Shown here piece after piece: positions 1 to 9,405 of a stretch of DNA of 64,000 nt. The position numbers and the translations under genes were made by a program. Origin of the DNA: Pantoea vagans (lineage in GTDB: Bacteria; Pseudomonadota; Gammaproteobacteria; Enterobacterales; Enterobacteriaceae); assembly GCF_001506165.1 (NCBI RefSeq), contig NZ_CP011427.1, positions 1,116,001-1,180,000 on the forward strand, in the 5' to 3' direction. The notes below the pieces were generated by a model that was not told the DNA's origin, did no database searches, and saw nothing but the letters and a program-made list of their open reading frames with translations. Every line of letters starts with the position of its first letter. Positions within the stretch are counted from its first letter, which is position 1.

Positions 1-634
1 TCCAGCCGTAACCCCATTTGTTGCCGTTCAGATGCGCAATCTGCGTATTGGCAGGAATGCCGAGTGCGGCACCGGATTCTCCCGCGTAACGCTCGATTTT
101 TGCTTTGGCATAGACTGCATCAAAACCGACACCGAAGCTGAAGTGCTCGTTCAAACGGTAAGCGGTGCTGATATTAAAATTACCGGTCTGCAAATCGGTT
201 TTGCCGCCGTAACCGCCCGCGGTATAGCCATCATTGAATTCGGTGGCAAGACCGTAATTGGAGGTGACAGATGCGCCTACCCACCACTGATCATTGATCG
301 GGTGAACATAGTGAATATTGGGCACCCACTGATTTGGGGCAATATTTTTAGCATCAAGGCTGCGGCCAGAAGGGCTGGTACCCGTAATATTGACGTCAGG
401 ATCGATATAAACAGCACCGATGGAGAACGAAGGACGATCCATCAATGCCATGGTCGCGGGGTTGCGACTGGCGGATGCGGCGGTATCGCCCATCGCACCT
501 TCACCCGAATATGCACGACCTAAACCAATTGCTGAGAATTCATTAAGTTGAAAGCCTGCGGCGTAAACATGGGAAGAGACGAGCGCCACTGCAGCTGCCA
601 CAGCTGACTTTGCAAACAGGTTCTTATGGTTCAT
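1..634 (-). CDS. fadL: Long-chain fatty acid outer membrane transporter FadL (partial, N-terminal part)
   Basis: Outer-membrane beta-barrel channel that takes up exogenous long-chain fatty acids. The reverse strand reads from an ATG at 634 with no stop to the window edge, giving about 211 residues. It opens with a signal peptide ([19 protein letters not shown], then a cleavage-like VYAAGF) and continues with the family's hatch-region sequence [19 protein letters not shown] and [11 protein letters not shown], typical of FadL. The C-terminal half lies outside the window. It is transcribed divergently from yfcZ, and two FadR-like operators lie 90-126 bp upstream of the start, so repression by FadR in the absence of fatty acids is expected, as in E. 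coli. Identification is strong; only completeness is unknown. Confidence 0.95.
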   Translation of the reverse strand, partial: MNHKNLFAKSAVAAAVALVSSHVYAAGFQLNEFSAIGLGRAYSGEGAMGDTAASASRNPATMALMDRPSFSIGAVYIDPDVNITGTSPSGRSLDAKNIAPNQWVPNIHYVHPINDQWWVGASVTSNYGLATEFNDGYTAGGYGGKTDLQTGNFNISTAYRLNEHFSFGVGFDAVYAKAKIERYAGESGAALGIPANTQIAHLNGNKWGYGW

Positions 635-723
635 GACCACAACCTCATCTAGATTTATTATTAAACGTTGTTACGTCGCGTAACAAAGGACGGCGGATTG
701 TAGGGACTGACGACAAAGACACA

Positions 724-760
724 TATCAGACCAGTGCGACGAGTATAGGTCCGACCTGTG
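724..760. promoter_or_regulatory. Tandem FadR operators upstream of fadL
   Basis: Two FadR-like sequences sit here. At 747-757 the palindrome AGGTCCGACCT matches the core of the consensus AACTGGTCNGACCAGTT. At 724-734 ATCAGACCAGT is the second, weaker site (ACTGGTCTGAT on the fadL strand). Their order and spacing resemble the two operators I recall from the E. coli fadL leader. FadR binding is inferred from the motif, not shown. Confidence 0.75.
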
Positions 761-883
761 TATTTGTTGCAATATTGTTTTTTAAATATTTCCAATTTGA
801 TCGACAAAATCAGATCTGCTTAACAAAATCTTGTCGATGCCTCTCCAGCATAGCGGTCAAATTTGTTTTGGATCAATTTTTAG

Positions 884-899
884 TGTGATATTCGTCACT
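884..899. promoter_or_regulatory. CRP-like site between fadL and yfcZ
   Basis: TGTGATATTCGTCACT matches the CRP consensus TGTGA-N6-TCACA at 9 of 10 defined positions. It lies 94 bp upstream of the yfcZ start and 250 bp upstream of the fadL start, so it could serve either gene. Cyclic-AMP control of fatty-acid uptake would make sense, but only the motif is visible. The rest of the 358-bp divergent gap is AT-rich with no further gene. Confidence 0.5.
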
Positions 900-992
900 T
901 AGCTGCTGAGAGATAGATGCCAGGGCGCGTGGAGCGTACACTTTGCGATAGAAAATGATCCGATTGTGTCGATTTATCGTCAGGAGAGAGCA

Positions 993-1289
993 ATGACTGA
1001 TGCCATTAAAAAATGCAGTGCTAACGAAACCGCAGCCTGTTGCTGTGTCGATGTGGGCACCGTGATGGACAATACCGATTGCACGGCCAGTTGGTCGGGC
1101 GTGTTTGCAGACCGCCATGCGGCGGAGGCGATGCTGACGCACCTGAGCGATAAAGCTCGTCAGGTTGAGTCCGAACCTTGTGATATTCGCGCAGACTTTG
1201 TTGAAGAAGCGGCTGCTGTTCGTCTCAATATCGATTTCACCTTTGCCTGCCAGGCCGAGACGCTGATTTTCCAGCTCGGCTTACGTTAA
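993..1289 (+). CDS. yfcZ: YfcZ/YiiS family small protein
   Basis: Small 98-residue cytoplasmic protein of the YfcZ/YiiS family, function unknown. The start is the ATG at 993, preceded by a strong GGAGAG ribosome site; an in-frame ATG 27 bases earlier has none. The conserved features are a cysteine-rich N-terminus (AACCCVDVGTVMDNTDCTAS), the middle ESEPC motif and the C-terminal IDFTFACQAETLIFQLGLR, closely matching E. coli YfcZ (94 residues). It lies between fadL (divergent) and fadI, as in E. coli, so co-regulation with fatty-acid genes is possible but not shown. The cysteines could suggest metal or redox chemistry, but this is a guess. Confidence 0.88.
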   Translation: MTDAIKKCSANETAACCCVDVGTVMDNTDCTASWSGVFADRHAAEAMLTHLSDKARQVESEPCDIRADFVEEAAAVRLNIDFTFACQAETLIFQLGLR

Positions 1290-1322
1290 TCCTGCGGCTG
1301 CCGGAAGCCCTCTCGGCAGCGT

Positions 1323-1376
1323 TATACCCTTCATACTTCAAGTCCCCATGAGGGGAGTCGAATTATTTTGGGTATA
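1323..1376. repeat. Short palindromic dispersed repeat, copy A (54 bp)
   Basis: A 54-bp element with imperfect terminal inverted repeats, TATACCCTTCATACTTCAA on the left and the complement of TATACCCAAAATAATTCGA on the right, around a central TCCCC-ATGA-GGGGA hairpin. A copy of the same length, differing at 3 positions, lies at 42056-42109, and a longer relative lies at 48577-48772. It looks like a non-autonomous, MITE-like or REP-like element. It lies between yfcZ and the fadI operator and could also act as a transcript terminator or stabiliser for yfcZ. Confidence 0.75.
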
Positions 1377-1452
1377 TTTCTTTTTCGTGTCTTCCCTCGC
1401 ACTTTTTTTCTTCTGTTATTGGCGACTTAGCAGCACCTGGTTAACACTGATG

Positions 1453-1469
1453 ATCAGGTCAGACCTGTT
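1453..1469. promoter_or_regulatory. FadR operator upstream of fadI
   Basis: ATCAGGTCAGACCTGTT matches the FadR consensus AACTGGTCNGACCAGTT, with the palindromic GGTC-N-GACC core intact. It ends 39 bp before the fadI start, so it probably overlaps the fadIJ promoter and represses the operon when long-chain acyl-CoA is absent. Confidence 0.75.
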
Positions 1470-1508
1470 TGGCAATGATGCTACGGTCGTAAATTACAGG
1501 TGAGTGCA

Positions 1509-2819
1509 ATGAGCAAAGCGCAGCCGCTGCTGACGCGTCAGGGCGAACGTATCGCCATAACCCACGGATTACGGACACCTTTTGCTCGCCAGGCGAGTGA
1601 CTTTCATGGCATCCCAGCACTTGAGCTGGGGCGCATGGTGGTGTCTGAACTCATGGCGCGTAGCGAATTACCGGTCGAGGTAATCGACCAACTGGTATTT
1701 GGTCAGGTGGTACAGATGCCGGAAGCGCCAAACATTGCGCGTGAGATCGTGCTGAGTAGCGGGTTGAGTGTGCACACCGATGCTTACAGCGTTAGCCGGG
1801 CTTGCGCCACCAGTTTTCAGGCCGTGGCCAATGTGGCTGAAAGTTTAATGGCGGGCACCATCAATGCCGGGATTGCAGGTGGAGCCGATTCATCCTCCGT
1901 TTTGCCGATAGGGGTCAGTAAGACGCTGGCGCGTGCGCTGGTGGATCTCAATAAGGCCCGCACCTTTAGCAAGAAGCTGCAAATCTTACGTCGTCTGCGC
2001 CCACGCGACCTCTTACCGGTGCCACCGGCCGTTGCGGAGTATTCCACCGGTTTGCGCATGGGTGACACCGCCGAGCAGATGGCGAAAACCCATGGCATTA
2101 CCCGTGAACAACAAGATGCCCTTGCACTGCGTTCTCATCAGCATGCGGCCCGCGCCTGGCAATCTGGCGTACTGGCGCAAGAAGTGATGCCCGCTTTTGT
2201 GCCCCCTTGGAAAGCCCCGATCGAACAGGATAACAACATCCGTTTCAACGCCAGTGCCAGTGATTACGCCAAACTGCGTCCAGCCTTTGATCGTCGCCAT
2301 GGTACGGTGACCGCCGCCAACAGCACGCCACTGACCGATGGCGCAGCCGCGGTGATTTTAATGCGTGAAGGCCGCGCGCGTGAGTTGGGTATTCCGCCAT
2401 TGGGCTATTTGCGCAGCTATGCCTTCACCGCCATTGATGTCTGGCAAGACATGCTGCTGGGTCCTGCCTATGCGTCCCCGCTGGCGCTGGAGCGAGCAGG
2501 CATCACCCTCAACGATTTGACGCTGATTGATATGCACGAAGCTTTTGCCGCGCAAACGCTCGCTAATCTGAAAATGTTCCGCGATGAACGCTTTGCCCGC
2601 GAGGTGCTGAATCGACCGCATGCCTTGGGTGAAGTCAATGAAGAACGATTCAACGTGCTGGGGGGATCGATTGCCTATGGTCATCCATTTGCTGCCACGG
2701 GCGCACGTATGATCACCCAAACGCTGCAAGAGCTAAGGCGTCGCGGCGGCGGGTTGGGGTTGGTGACCGCCTGCGCGGCGGGCGGATTAGGTACCGCGAT
2801 GGTTCTGGAGGCTGAATAA
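1509..2819 (+). CDS. fadI: 3-ketoacyl-CoA thiolase FadI
   Basis: Beta-subunit of the second fatty-acid oxidation complex: it cleaves 3-ketoacyl-CoA with CoA to acetyl-CoA and a shortened acyl-CoA. In E. coli FadIJ is the complex most needed anaerobically. The thiolase fold shows the nucleophile Cys99 in SRACATS, His392 in [10 protein letters not shown] and the second active-site Cys422 in TACAAGG. I chose the ATG at 1509 over the in-frame GTG at 1500 because AGGTGA lies 5 bases upstream and it gives 436 residues, the E. coli length. The stop overlaps the fadJ start (TAATG), implying coupled translation of the two subunits. Confidence 0.97.
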   Translation: MSKAQPLLTRQGERIAITHGLRTPFARQASDFHGIPALELGRMVVSELMARSELPVEVIDQLVFGQVVQMPEAPNIAREIVLSSGLSVHTDAYSVSRACATSFQAVANVAESLMAGTINAGIAGGADSSSVLPIGVSKTLARALVDLNKARTFSKKLQILRRLRPRDLLPVPPAVAEYSTGLRMGDTAEQMAKTHGITREQQDALALRSHQHAARAWQSGVLAQEVMPAFVPPWKAPIEQDNNIRFNASASDYAKLRPAFDRRHGTVTAANSTPLTDGAAAVILMREGRARELGIPPLGYLRSYAFTAIDVWQDMLLGPAYASPLALERAGITLNDLTLIDMHEAFAAQTLANLKMFRDERFAREVLNRPHALGEVNEERFNVLGGSIAYGHPFAATGARMITQTLQELRRRGGGLGLVTACAAGGLGTAMVLEAE

Positions 2820-4948
2820 TGAGCGAGTCCGCTTTCCATTTACATATGCGCCTCGACCATGTTGGGGTGATCACCATCGATGTGCCGGGCGAAAAGATGA
2901 ATACGCTCAAGGCCGAGTTTGTCCCGCAAATTAAAGCCGTGCTGGCAGAGGCGCGCAGTAATCCGCAGCTGGCGGGCCTGGTGCTGATTTCCGGTAAAAG
3001 CGATAACTTTGTGGCGGGTGCGGACATCAGCATGATCGCGCAGTGTCAAACGGCAGAAGAGGCGGAAACCCTGGCACGACAGGGGCAAGAGGTGATGGCA
3101 GAAATTGCGGCCTTACCCTTCCCGGTAGTGGCGGCGATACACGGTGCCTGTCTGGGGGGCGGTCTTGAACTGGCGCTGGCCTGCAGTGCGCGTATTTGCA
3201 CGCTGGATGACAAAACCCGGTTGGGGCTGCCCGAGGTTCAGCTGGGCCTGCTGCCAGGTTCCGGCGGCACACAGCGCCTGCCGAAGTTAATTGGCGTGCC
3301 ACAGGCGTTGCCGTTAATACTCAGTGGTAAGCAACTGCGCGCGAAGCAGGCATTAAAGCTGGGTGTAGTAGATGACGCCGTTCCGCAATCGATTCTGCTG
3401 GAAACCGCCATTGCACGGGTACACAAAGGTCGTATTTCGCGTCGTGAGTTATCACGCCGCGATCGGCTGATGCAGGCACCGCTGATGCGTTCATTATTAT
3501 TCTCGATGGCAAAGCGCCAGACGGACAGTAAAACCCAAGGCAACTATCCCGCAGCAGATCGTATTCTGCAGGTGGTGCGCGTGGGGCTGGAGCAGGGGAG
3601 CGACGCCGGTCACGCTGCTGAAGCTCGCGCATTTGGCCAGTTGGCCATGACCCCTGAATCGGCCGCGCTGCGCAGCCTGTTCTTTGCCTCAACCGCATTA
3701 AAGAAAGAAGCGATGGCTGATGCAGAACCGCGCACGCTGAAGCAGATTGGTGTGCTGGGTGGCGGATTGATGGGGGGCGGCATTGCCAGCGTAACGGCGA
3801 TCAAGGCCGGTTTACCGGTACGTATCAAAGATATCAACCTTAACGGCGTCAATCACGCGTTGCAATATAGCTGGGATCTGCTGAGCCAAAAGGTGAAACG
3901 CCGCCAGTTAAAAGCGGCTGAACGCCAACAGCAGATGGCGCGCATTAGCGGCGGAACGGACTATCAAGGTTTTAGCCAGCGCGATCTGGTGATCGAAGCG
4001 GTGTTTGAAGACCTGGCGCTTAAGCAACAGATGGTGGCGGAAATCGAAACACAGTGTCAGCCGCACACCATTTTTGCCTCTAATACCTCCTCGCTGCCGA
4101 TTGGCGACATCGCGTCAAACGCGCAGCGCCCGGAGAATGTGATTGGTCTGCATTACTTCAGTCCGGTCGACAAAATGCCGCTGGTGGAGGTGATCCCGCA
4201 TGCTGGTACTTCCGCCGAGACTATCGCAACCACGGTGCAGCTGGCTCGTCAGCAGGGAAAAACCGCGGTGGTAGTGGCCGATCGCCCTGGCTTCTACGTT
4301 AACCGTATTCTTGCACCCTATATAAATGAAGCAATGCGTTGCCTGCTTGAAGGTGAGCCGGTGGATCATATCGACCGCGCATTAGTGAAGTTTGGCTTCC
4401 CAGTGGGGCCGCTGCAGCTGCTTGATGAAGTGGGCATTGATGTGGGCAGTAAAATCAGCCCCATTTTGCAACAGGCCTACGGTGCGCGGTTCAGTGCACC
4501 CGATGCGGTCAATGCTATCCTGGCGGATGGCCGTAAAGGGCGTAAAAACCAAAAGGGGTTCTACCTTTACAGCGCTTCACGCTGGCCGGGTAAACGCAAA
4601 GTGGATGATTCGATTTATGCGTTATTGAACGCCAAACCGCAGGCGAAGCAGAGCGAAGAGCAGATCGCACAGCGCTGTGTGATGATGATGCTGAATGAAG
4701 CGGCGCGCTGTCTGGATGAAGCGGTGATCCGCAGTGCCAGAGATGGCGATATGGCGGCCGTATTTGGCATCGGTTTTCCGCCGTTTTTGGGCGGCCCGTT
4801 CCGTTATATGGATCAGCGCGGCGTGCTTGACATCGTCAACACATTACGCGCATTAATGCAGCAACAGGGCGACCGTTTTGCGCCCTGTGACGCTTTGATG
4901 GCAATGTCAGAAGCGCAAACGAATTTTTACACTTCTGCACAATCATGA
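2819..4948 (+). CDS. fadJ: Multifunctional enoyl-CoA hydratase / 3-hydroxyacyl-CoA dehydrogenase FadJ
   Basis: Alpha-subunit of the FadIJ complex (709 residues; E. coli about 714). The N-terminal crotonase domain (roughly 1-190) carries the oxyanion-hole segment [15 protein letters not shown] and [17 protein letters not shown]. The middle and C-terminal 3-hydroxyacyl-CoA dehydrogenase part starts at about 308 with the NAD-binding [11 protein letters not shown] and includes the conserved [15 protein letters not shown] and [11 protein letters not shown]. It hydrates enoyl-CoA and oxidises 3-hydroxyacyl-CoA, handing ketoacyl-CoA to FadI. It overlaps fadI by one base. No truncation or lost motif is apparent. 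Confidence 0.97.
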   Translation: MSESAFHLHMRLDHVGVITIDVPGEKMNTLKAEFVPQIKAVLAEARSNPQLAGLVLISGKSDNFVAGADISMIAQCQTAEEAETLARQGQEVMAEIAALPFPVVAAIHGACLGGGLELALACSARICTLDDKTRLGLPEVQLGLLPGSGGTQRLPKLIGVPQALPLILSGKQLRAKQALKLGVVDDAVPQSILLETAIARVHKGRISRRELSRRDRLMQAPLMRSLLFSMAKRQTDSKTQGNYPAADRILQVVRVGLEQGSDAGHAAEARAFGQLAMTPESAALRSLFFASTALKKEAMADAEPRTLKQIGVLGGGLMGGGIASVTAIKAGLPVRIKDINLNGVNHALQYSWDLLSQKVKRRQLKAAERQQQMARISGGTDYQGFSQRDLVIEAVFEDLALKQQMVAEIETQCQPHTIFASNTSSLPIGDIASNAQRPENVIGLHYFSPVDKMPLVEVIPHAGTSAETIATTVQLARQQGKTAVVVADRPGFYVNRILAPYINEAMRCLLEGEPVDHIDRALVKFGFPVGPLQLLDEVGIDVGSKISPILQQAYGARFSAPDAVNAILADGRKGRKNQKGFYLYSASRWPGKRKVDDSIYALLNAKPQAKQSEEQIAQRCVMMMLNEAARCLDEAVIRSARDGDMAAVFGIGFPPFLGGPFRYMDQRGVLDIVNTLRALMQQQGDRFAPCDALMAMSEAQTNFYTSAQS

Positions 4949-5143
4949 ATAGGCGCAAAGATTCAGCGGGTTAGAAATGGGGCTGTGCAACAGGTGGCGC
5001 GGCACCATTCTGAGATGTGCTTATTTAATAAACAACCGGTTGACTATACTGAAGCCATTGGGGTAAAACACACCGTTCATTCGCAGAATGAAGCGTCTGG
5101 TGCTGTGGTACCCGACGATATCGACAAACAACAGCGGTGCTTT

Positions 5144-5626
5144 ATGCAAGTTTTTATCATGCGTCACGGCGATGCAGCTCTGGAAGCAGCAAGTGATTCG
5201 GTACGCCCTTTAACAATCTGTGGCTGTGATGAATCACGCCAGATGGCGAGCTGGCTGAACGGCCAGGCGCTGGATATCGAACGAGTGTTAGTGAGCCCCT
5301 ATCTGCGTGCTGAGCAAACGCTCGCCACAGTCCGTGAGGCGCTGACGTTACCAGAAGGGCAGGATGTGTTGCCGGAACTGACGCCAGGTGGTGATCCGGG
5401 CATGGTGGCCTGTTATCTGCAGGCACTGGCGCAGCAGGGTGTTAAATCGGCGTTGGTGATTTCGCATCTGCCGCTGGTGGGGTATCTGGTTTCAGAACTC
5501 TGTCCGCAGGAAGCGCCACCGATGTTTGCGACTTCCGCGATAGCCTACGTGAACTTTGATGCAGATGCCTGTGAAGGCAAGCTGGAGTGGCAGGTCAGCC
5601 CGTCAAAACTGGCCAAAGCGATGTAA
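5144..5626 (+). CDS. sixA: Phosphohistidine phosphatase SixA
   Basis: A 160-residue histidine phosphatase of the phosphoglycerate mutase-like superfamily. In E. coli SixA acts on phosphohistidine proteins of the nitrogen-related phosphotransferase system and was first described on ArcB. The catalytic RHG motif is at residues 7-9 (MQVFIMRHGD), and VSPYLRAEQT and VISHLPLV supply the other phosphate-pocket residues. The frame stays open upstream to 4985, but the ATG at 5144 gives the family length and N-terminus. It follows fadJ by 195 bp, as in E. coli. TATACT at 5045-5050 could be a -10 element of its own promoter (weak evidence). Confidence 0.95.
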   Translation: MQVFIMRHGDAALEAASDSVRPLTICGCDESRQMASWLNGQALDIERVLVSPYLRAEQTLATVREALTLPEGQDVLPELTPGGDPGMVACYLQALAQQGVKSALVISHLPLVGYLVSELCPQEAPPMFATSAIAYVNFDADACEGKLEWQVSPSKLAKAM

Positions 5627-5641
5627 ATTCGCCAATGCTAT

Positions 5642-5669
5642 GGGCCGCAATCGCGGCCCTTTCCTTTTC
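5642..5669. terminator. Terminator between convergent sixA and smrB
   Basis: GGGCCGC (5642-5648) and GCGGCCC (5653-5659) form a 7-bp GC stem with an AATC loop, followed by TTTCCTTTTC. This is a good intrinsic terminator for sixA, and it ends just before the smrB stop, so it may act in both directions. Confidence 0.8.
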
Positions 5670-5672
5670 TGC

Positions 5673-6221
5673 TCAAGGCAGTTCCGGCGGTTGCCACTCT
5701 TCCACTTCTATCAGCACCAGTAACGCTGCATCTCCGCCAAAAAGCTTGGGCGCCTGATGAAATGCCATCACATGCGGATGTTGTGCCAACCACAGTGGCG
5801 TTTGCTGTTTGAGAATATGTTTGCCGTGCCCGGTCATGACGCTGGCACAGAACAAGTGTTCACGCCGGCAGGCGGCAATCAGCGCACCCAACTCCTGTTT
5901 AGCCTGCTGCTGTCTCAACCCGTGCAAATCGAGAAAAATCTCGGGCGTGTAGTCGCCGCGTCGTAACTTCTTCAATTCATAGTGGCTGACATCCGCACGC
6001 ACATAGCGCATCGGCCCATCGCTGGAGAGCAGAGGCTGAAATTCATCTGAGAAGTAATGGCTGTTATCGGCCTGTTCAGAAAGCAGCCTTTTCAACGGAA
6101 CTTCGCGGGTTTTCACCACCGGTTTATGCACGATGGTGTCTTGTTTAAGCTTACGCGTTCCGCTCATTAATTCACGAAACAGCGCCTGATCGTCCTGGTT
6201 TAGCGGTGTCTTCTTACTCAT
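5673..6221 (-). CDS. smrB: Ribosome rescue endonuclease SmrB
   Basis: Smr-domain nuclease of 182 residues that in E. coli cleaves mRNA at collided ribosomes so that trans-translation can rescue them. The C-terminal Smr domain shows DLHGL (about residue 99) and the glycine/histidine loop [20 protein letters not shown]; the N-terminal helix region (QDTIVHKPV) is the ribosome-binding part in E. coli. In E. coli the loop reads HGHGKH; here it is TGHGKH, a mild difference. The start is the ATG at 6221, matching the E. coli N-terminus ([15 protein letters not shown]); a longer open frame to 6287 lacks family support. It is divergent from prmB. Confidence 0.95.
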   Translation of the reverse strand: MSKKTPLNQDDQALFRELMSGTRKLKQDTIVHKPVVKTREVPLKRLLSEQADNSHYFSDEFQPLLSSDGPMRYVRADVSHYELKKLRRGDYTPEIFLDLHGLRQQQAKQELGALIAACRREHLFCASVMTGHGKHILKQQTPLWLAQHPHVMAFHQAPKLFGGDAALLVLIEVEEWQPPELP

Positions 6222-6377
6222 GGCTCGGCAATGGGTTAAAAAGCTGGTTAACAGCCGGTGGCATACCTTAACGCGGGGCGTTAACAAATGTCAGCTTTTT
6301 CGCCTCATCGCGCTGAATTCTGCCCGGCTTCGTGGCAAACTATCCGCCGATTGATTTTAAGGCCTGCGGAGGGCTAC

Positions 6378-7310
6378 GTGGACAAGATTTTCGTCGATGA
6401 GGCAGTGAGTGAACTGCACACCATTCAGGATATGCTGCGCTGGGCTGTCAGCCGTTTTTCGGCGGCAGGCATTTGGTACGGCCACGGCACGGATAATCCC
6501 TGGGACGAAGCAGTCCAACTGGTTCTGCCAACGCTATGGTTGCCGCTGGATATTCCCGAAGATATGCGCCACGCGCGCCTCACCGCCAGTGAGCGTCATC
6601 GCATTGTTGAACGCGTGATTCGTCGCGTCAATGAGCGTATCCCAGTGGCCTACCTCACTAACAAAGCCTGGTTCTGCGGCCATGAGTTCTATGTCGACGA
6701 GCGCGTGTTAGTGCCGCGTTCACCGATTGGTGAGCTGATCGAAAACCGTTTTGCCGGGCTGATTAGCCAGCAACCCCATCACATTCTCGACATGTGCACC
6801 GGCAGCGGCTGCATCGCGATTGCCTGCGCTTACGCTTTCCCGGAAGCCGAAGTGGATGCGGTAGATATTTCTACCGATGCCCTGGCTGTGGCTGAGCAGA
6901 ACATTGAAGAGCATGGCCTGATGCATCATGTCACGCCGATTCGTGCGGATCTGTTCCGTGGTCTGCCGCAGGTGAAATATGATCTGATCGTCACTAATCC
7001 GCCGTATGTGGATGCGGAAGATATGGACGACCTGCCAAACGAATATCGCCATGAGCCGGAGCTGGGCTTAGCCGCGGGCAGCGATGGTTTGAAACTGGTG
7101 CGCCGTATTCTCTCTTGCGCCCCGGATTATCTCAGCGAGCAGGGCGTGCTGATTTGTGAAGTGGGCAACAGCATGGTGCACATGATTGAACAGTATCCGG
7201 ATGTGCCTTTCACCTGGCTGGAATTTGATAACGGCGGTGACGGCGTATTCATGCTGACGCGCGAGCAGATTGTCGCGGCACAGCATCACTTCTCTTTCTA
7301 TAAAGACTAA
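6378..7310 (+). CDS. prmB: 50S ribosomal protein L3 N5-glutamine methyltransferase PrmB
   Basis: SAM-dependent methyltransferase that methylates a glutamine of ribosomal protein L3 (Gln150 in E. coli). The Rossmann-fold SAM motif is [16 protein letters not shown] and the catalytic tetrapeptide is NPPY in [12 protein letters not shown]. The reading frame is open from an ATG at 6288, but the GTG at 6378 is the likely start: it has GGAGGG four bases upstream, its protein begins like E. coli PrmB ([10 protein letters not shown]), and the length is exactly 310 residues. The open frame upstream probably reflects only lack of stops. It lies just upstream of aroC. Confidence 0.95.
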   Translation: MDKIFVDEAVSELHTIQDMLRWAVSRFSAAGIWYGHGTDNPWDEAVQLVLPTLWLPLDIPEDMRHARLTASERHRIVERVIRRVNERIPVAYLTNKAWFCGHEFYVDERVLVPRSPIGELIENRFAGLISQQPHHILDMCTGSGCIAIACAYAFPEAEVDAVDISTDALAVAEQNIEEHGLMHHVTPIRADLFRGLPQVKYDLIVTNPPYVDAEDMDDLPNEYRHEPELGLAAGSDGLKLVRRILSCAPDYLSEQGVLICEVGNSMVHMIEQYPDVPFTWLEFDNGGDGVFMLTREQIVAAQHHFSFYKD

Positions 7311-7315
7311 AATCG

Positions 7316-7331
7316 GGGCGAGCGCTCGCCC
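7316..7331. other. Perfect 16-bp palindrome between prmB and aroC
   Basis: GGGCGAGCGCTCGCCC is a perfect palindrome located 5 bases after the prmB stop and 24 bases before the aroC start. As RNA it could form a compact hairpin in the middle of the transcript; there is no U-tract, so it is not a standard terminator. It may protect the prmB 3' end or be a protein-binding site. Confidence 0.5.
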
Positions 7332-7355
7332 GCAACATCGCAACAAGGAACCACA

Positions 7356-8441
7356 ATGGCCGGAAACAGCATCGGACACGTTTTTCGCGTAACCACCTTT
7401 GGCGAGTCGCATGGTATTGCGCTGGGCTGCATTGTTGACGGTGTGCCACCTGGCATTCCGCTGACTGAAGCCGATATTCAGCACGATCTCGATCGCCGCC
7501 GCCCGGGCACCTCGCGCTATACCACGCAGCGTCGTGAGCCAGATCAGGTGAAAATTTTGTCCGGTGTGTTTGAGGGCGTCACGACGGGCACCTCCATCGG
7601 CTTGCTGATTGAGAATACCGACCAGCGTTCGCAGGATTACAGCGCCATCAAAGATCTGTTCCGTCCGGGGCATGCGGATTACACCTACGAGCAGAAATAT
7701 GGCATGCGCGACTACCGTGGAGGCGGCCGTTCATCTGCTCGTGAGACTGCGATGCGCGTGGCAGCAGGGGCGATTGCCAAAAAATATCTGCAGATGAAGC
7801 ATGGTATTCAGGTGCGCGGCTATCTGGCGCAGATTGGTGATGTGGCCTGTGAGTTGAAAGACTGGAGCATCGTGGAGGAGAACCCGTTCTTCTGCCCGGA
7901 TGCATCAAAACTGGAAGCGCTCGACGAACTGATGCGTGGCCTGAAGAAAGAGGGTGACTCGATCGGTGCCAAGGTAACGGTGATGGCGGAAAACGTCCCG
8001 CCAGGACTGGGTGAGCCGGTGTTCGATCGACTGGATGCCGATTTGGCCCACGCGCTGATGAGCATTAACGCGGTGAAAGGCGTAGAGATCGGCGACGGTT
8101 TCGCGGTGATCAACCAGCGTGGCAGCCAGCACCGCGATGAAATTCGTGCCGATGGCTTCCAGAGTAACCATGCGGGCGGCATCCTCGGTGGGATCAGCAG
8201 TGGGCAAACCATCAGCGCTAATCTGGCGATGAAACCCACTTCCAGCATCACCGTTCCGGGGAAAACCATTACCCGTGATGGCGAAGAAGTCGAGATGATC
8301 ACTAAAGGTCGTCACGATCCTTGCGTCGGTATCCGTGCGGTGCCGATCGCGGAAGCGATGATGGCGATTGTGTTGATGGACCACCTGTTGCGCCAGCGTG
8401 CGCAGAACGGTGACGTCAACAGCACAGTACCGCGCTGGTAA
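7356..8441 (+). CDS. aroC: Chorismate synthase AroC
   Basis: Last shared enzyme of the aromatic pathway: it converts 5-enolpyruvylshikimate-3-phosphate to chorismate using reduced FMN. The 361 residues equal the E. coli length. The three chorismate-synthase signatures are visible: [18 protein letters not shown] near the N-terminus, the central [17 protein letters not shown], and the C-terminal [17 protein letters not shown]. The start ATG has AAGGA nine bases upstream. It is followed closely by mepA (8 bp after the stop), consistent with the prmB-aroC-mepA unit of E. coli. Confidence 0.98.
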   Translation: MAGNSIGHVFRVTTFGESHGIALGCIVDGVPPGIPLTEADIQHDLDRRRPGTSRYTTQRREPDQVKILSGVFEGVTTGTSIGLLIENTDQRSQDYSAIKDLFRPGHADYTYEQKYGMRDYRGGGRSSARETAMRVAAGAIAKKYLQMKHGIQVRGYLAQIGDVACELKDWSIVEENPFFCPDASKLEALDELMRGLKKEGDSIGAKVTVMAENVPPGLGEPVFDRLDADLAHALMSINAVKGVEIGDGFAVINQRGSQHRDEIRADGFQSNHAGGILGGISSGQTISANLAMKPTSSITVPGKTITRDGEEVEMITKGRHDPCVGIRAVPIAEAMMAIVLMDHLLRQRAQNGDVNSTVPRW

Positions 8442-8448
8442 GCCATTG

Positions 8449-9273
8449 ATGCGCCGCCTGCTCATCACCGTTGCCGCGCTGTTGTGCAGTGCGGCCGCCT
8501 TTGCTGCCACGCCCTGGCAGCAAATTCATCAGCCGATCGCCGGTAGCCCGCAGTCGATTGGTGGTTTTGCTAACGGCTGTATTATCGGTGCACAACAGCT
8601 GCCGCTTAATGCGCCGAACTATCAGGTGATGCGTCAGGATCAGCGTCGCTATTATGGTCATCCGGATCTTATCGCCTTTATTCAGCGTCTCAGCAACCAG
8701 GTGCACCAGTTGCAGTTGGGGCAAGTGTTAATTGGCGATATGGGCATGGCCGCAGGTGGGCGTTTCAGCAGTGGTCACGCCAGCCATCAAACCGGCCTGG
8801 ATGTCGATATCTGGCTGCAACTGCCGCAAACCCGTTGGACTGCACAGCAGTTGTTGAAGCCGCAACCGCTCGATCTGGTGGCCCCGGATGATAAGCAGGT
8901 GATTGCGCGTCACTGGCAGCCGCAAATTGATAGCCTGATTAAACTGGCCGCCAAAGATGATGAAGTCACGCGCATCTTCGTTAATCCGGCGATCAAAAAG
9001 CAGCTTTGTGCTGATGCGGGTAGCGATCGTGCCTGGCTGAACAAAGTGCGACCGTGGTTTGCCCATCGTGCACATATGCACGTGCGTCTGCGCTGTCCGG
9101 CTGGCAGCCTGGAGTGCGAAGATCAGGCGGCACCACCACCGGGCGACGGTTGTGGTGCGGAGCTGGATAGCTGGTTCTTGCCGAAAAAACCTGGCAGCAC
9201 GCCACCGGTGAAGAAGACGCCGCCGCCGTTGCCGCCGTCGTGTCAGGCATTACTGGATCGTCATTTGCTCTAG
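8449..9273 (+). CDS. mepA: Penicillin-insensitive murein endopeptidase MepA
   Basis: Periplasmic peptidoglycan hydrolase (M74 family, LAS-type zinc metallopeptidase) that cuts D-alanyl-meso-DAP crosslinks. A signal peptide, [20 protein letters not shown], precedes the mature enzyme. Zinc-binding motifs are [20 protein letters not shown] (His and Asp) and the C-terminal [12 protein letters not shown]. Several cysteines suggest disulfides. The ATG at 8449 gives 274 residues, the E. coli length; the frame is open back to 8398 inside aroC but that extension would destroy the signal peptide. The tail is proline- and lysine-rich ([12 protein letters not shown]). Confidence 0.96.
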   Translation: MRRLLITVAALLCSAAAFAATPWQQIHQPIAGSPQSIGGFANGCIIGAQQLPLNAPNYQVMRQDQRRYYGHPDLIAFIQRLSNQVHQLQLGQVLIGDMGMAAGGRFSSGHASHQTGLDVDIWLQLPQTRWTAQQLLKPQPLDLVAPDDKQVIARHWQPQIDSLIKLAAKDDEVTRIFVNPAIKKQLCADAGSDRAWLNKVRPWFAHRAHMHVRLRCPAGSLECEDQAAPPPGDGCGAELDSWFLPKKPGSTPPVKKTPPPLPPSCQALLDRHLL

Positions 9274-9275
9274 CC

Positions 9276-9394
9276 TTGATTCTTCACGCCGCAGGTGCGT
9301 TGGCTGCAAAGCGAATTATCAAGGTCATACGACTGAAAACTTGGTTCTTCACGCCGCTGGTGCATTGGCTGCAACGAGAATTTTAAAGTTATAT
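9276..9394. repeat. Pair of about 54-bp direct repeats upstream of yfcA
   Basis: Unit 1 (9276-9329) and unit 2 (9341-9394) are 65 bp apart, in the same orientation and similar over most of their length. Both contain TTCTTCACGCCGC, GGTGC and TTGGCTGCAA followed by a GAATT-like end. The ending resembles the right end of the long TATACCC element (CTGCAATTCGAATT), so they may be fragments of that family. They fill the mepA-yfcA gap and end 11 bp before the yfcA start. Confidence 0.6.
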
Positions 9395-9405
9395 ATGAGA
9401 CAAAA

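Noticed and set aside
4985..5143. N-terminal extension of sixA
   Set aside because: The frame is open, but the ATG at 5144 gives the RHG-containing family N-terminus and usual length.
6288..6377. N-terminal extension of prmB
   Set aside because: The GTG at 6378 has a strong GGAGGG site and matches the E. coli start and length exactly.
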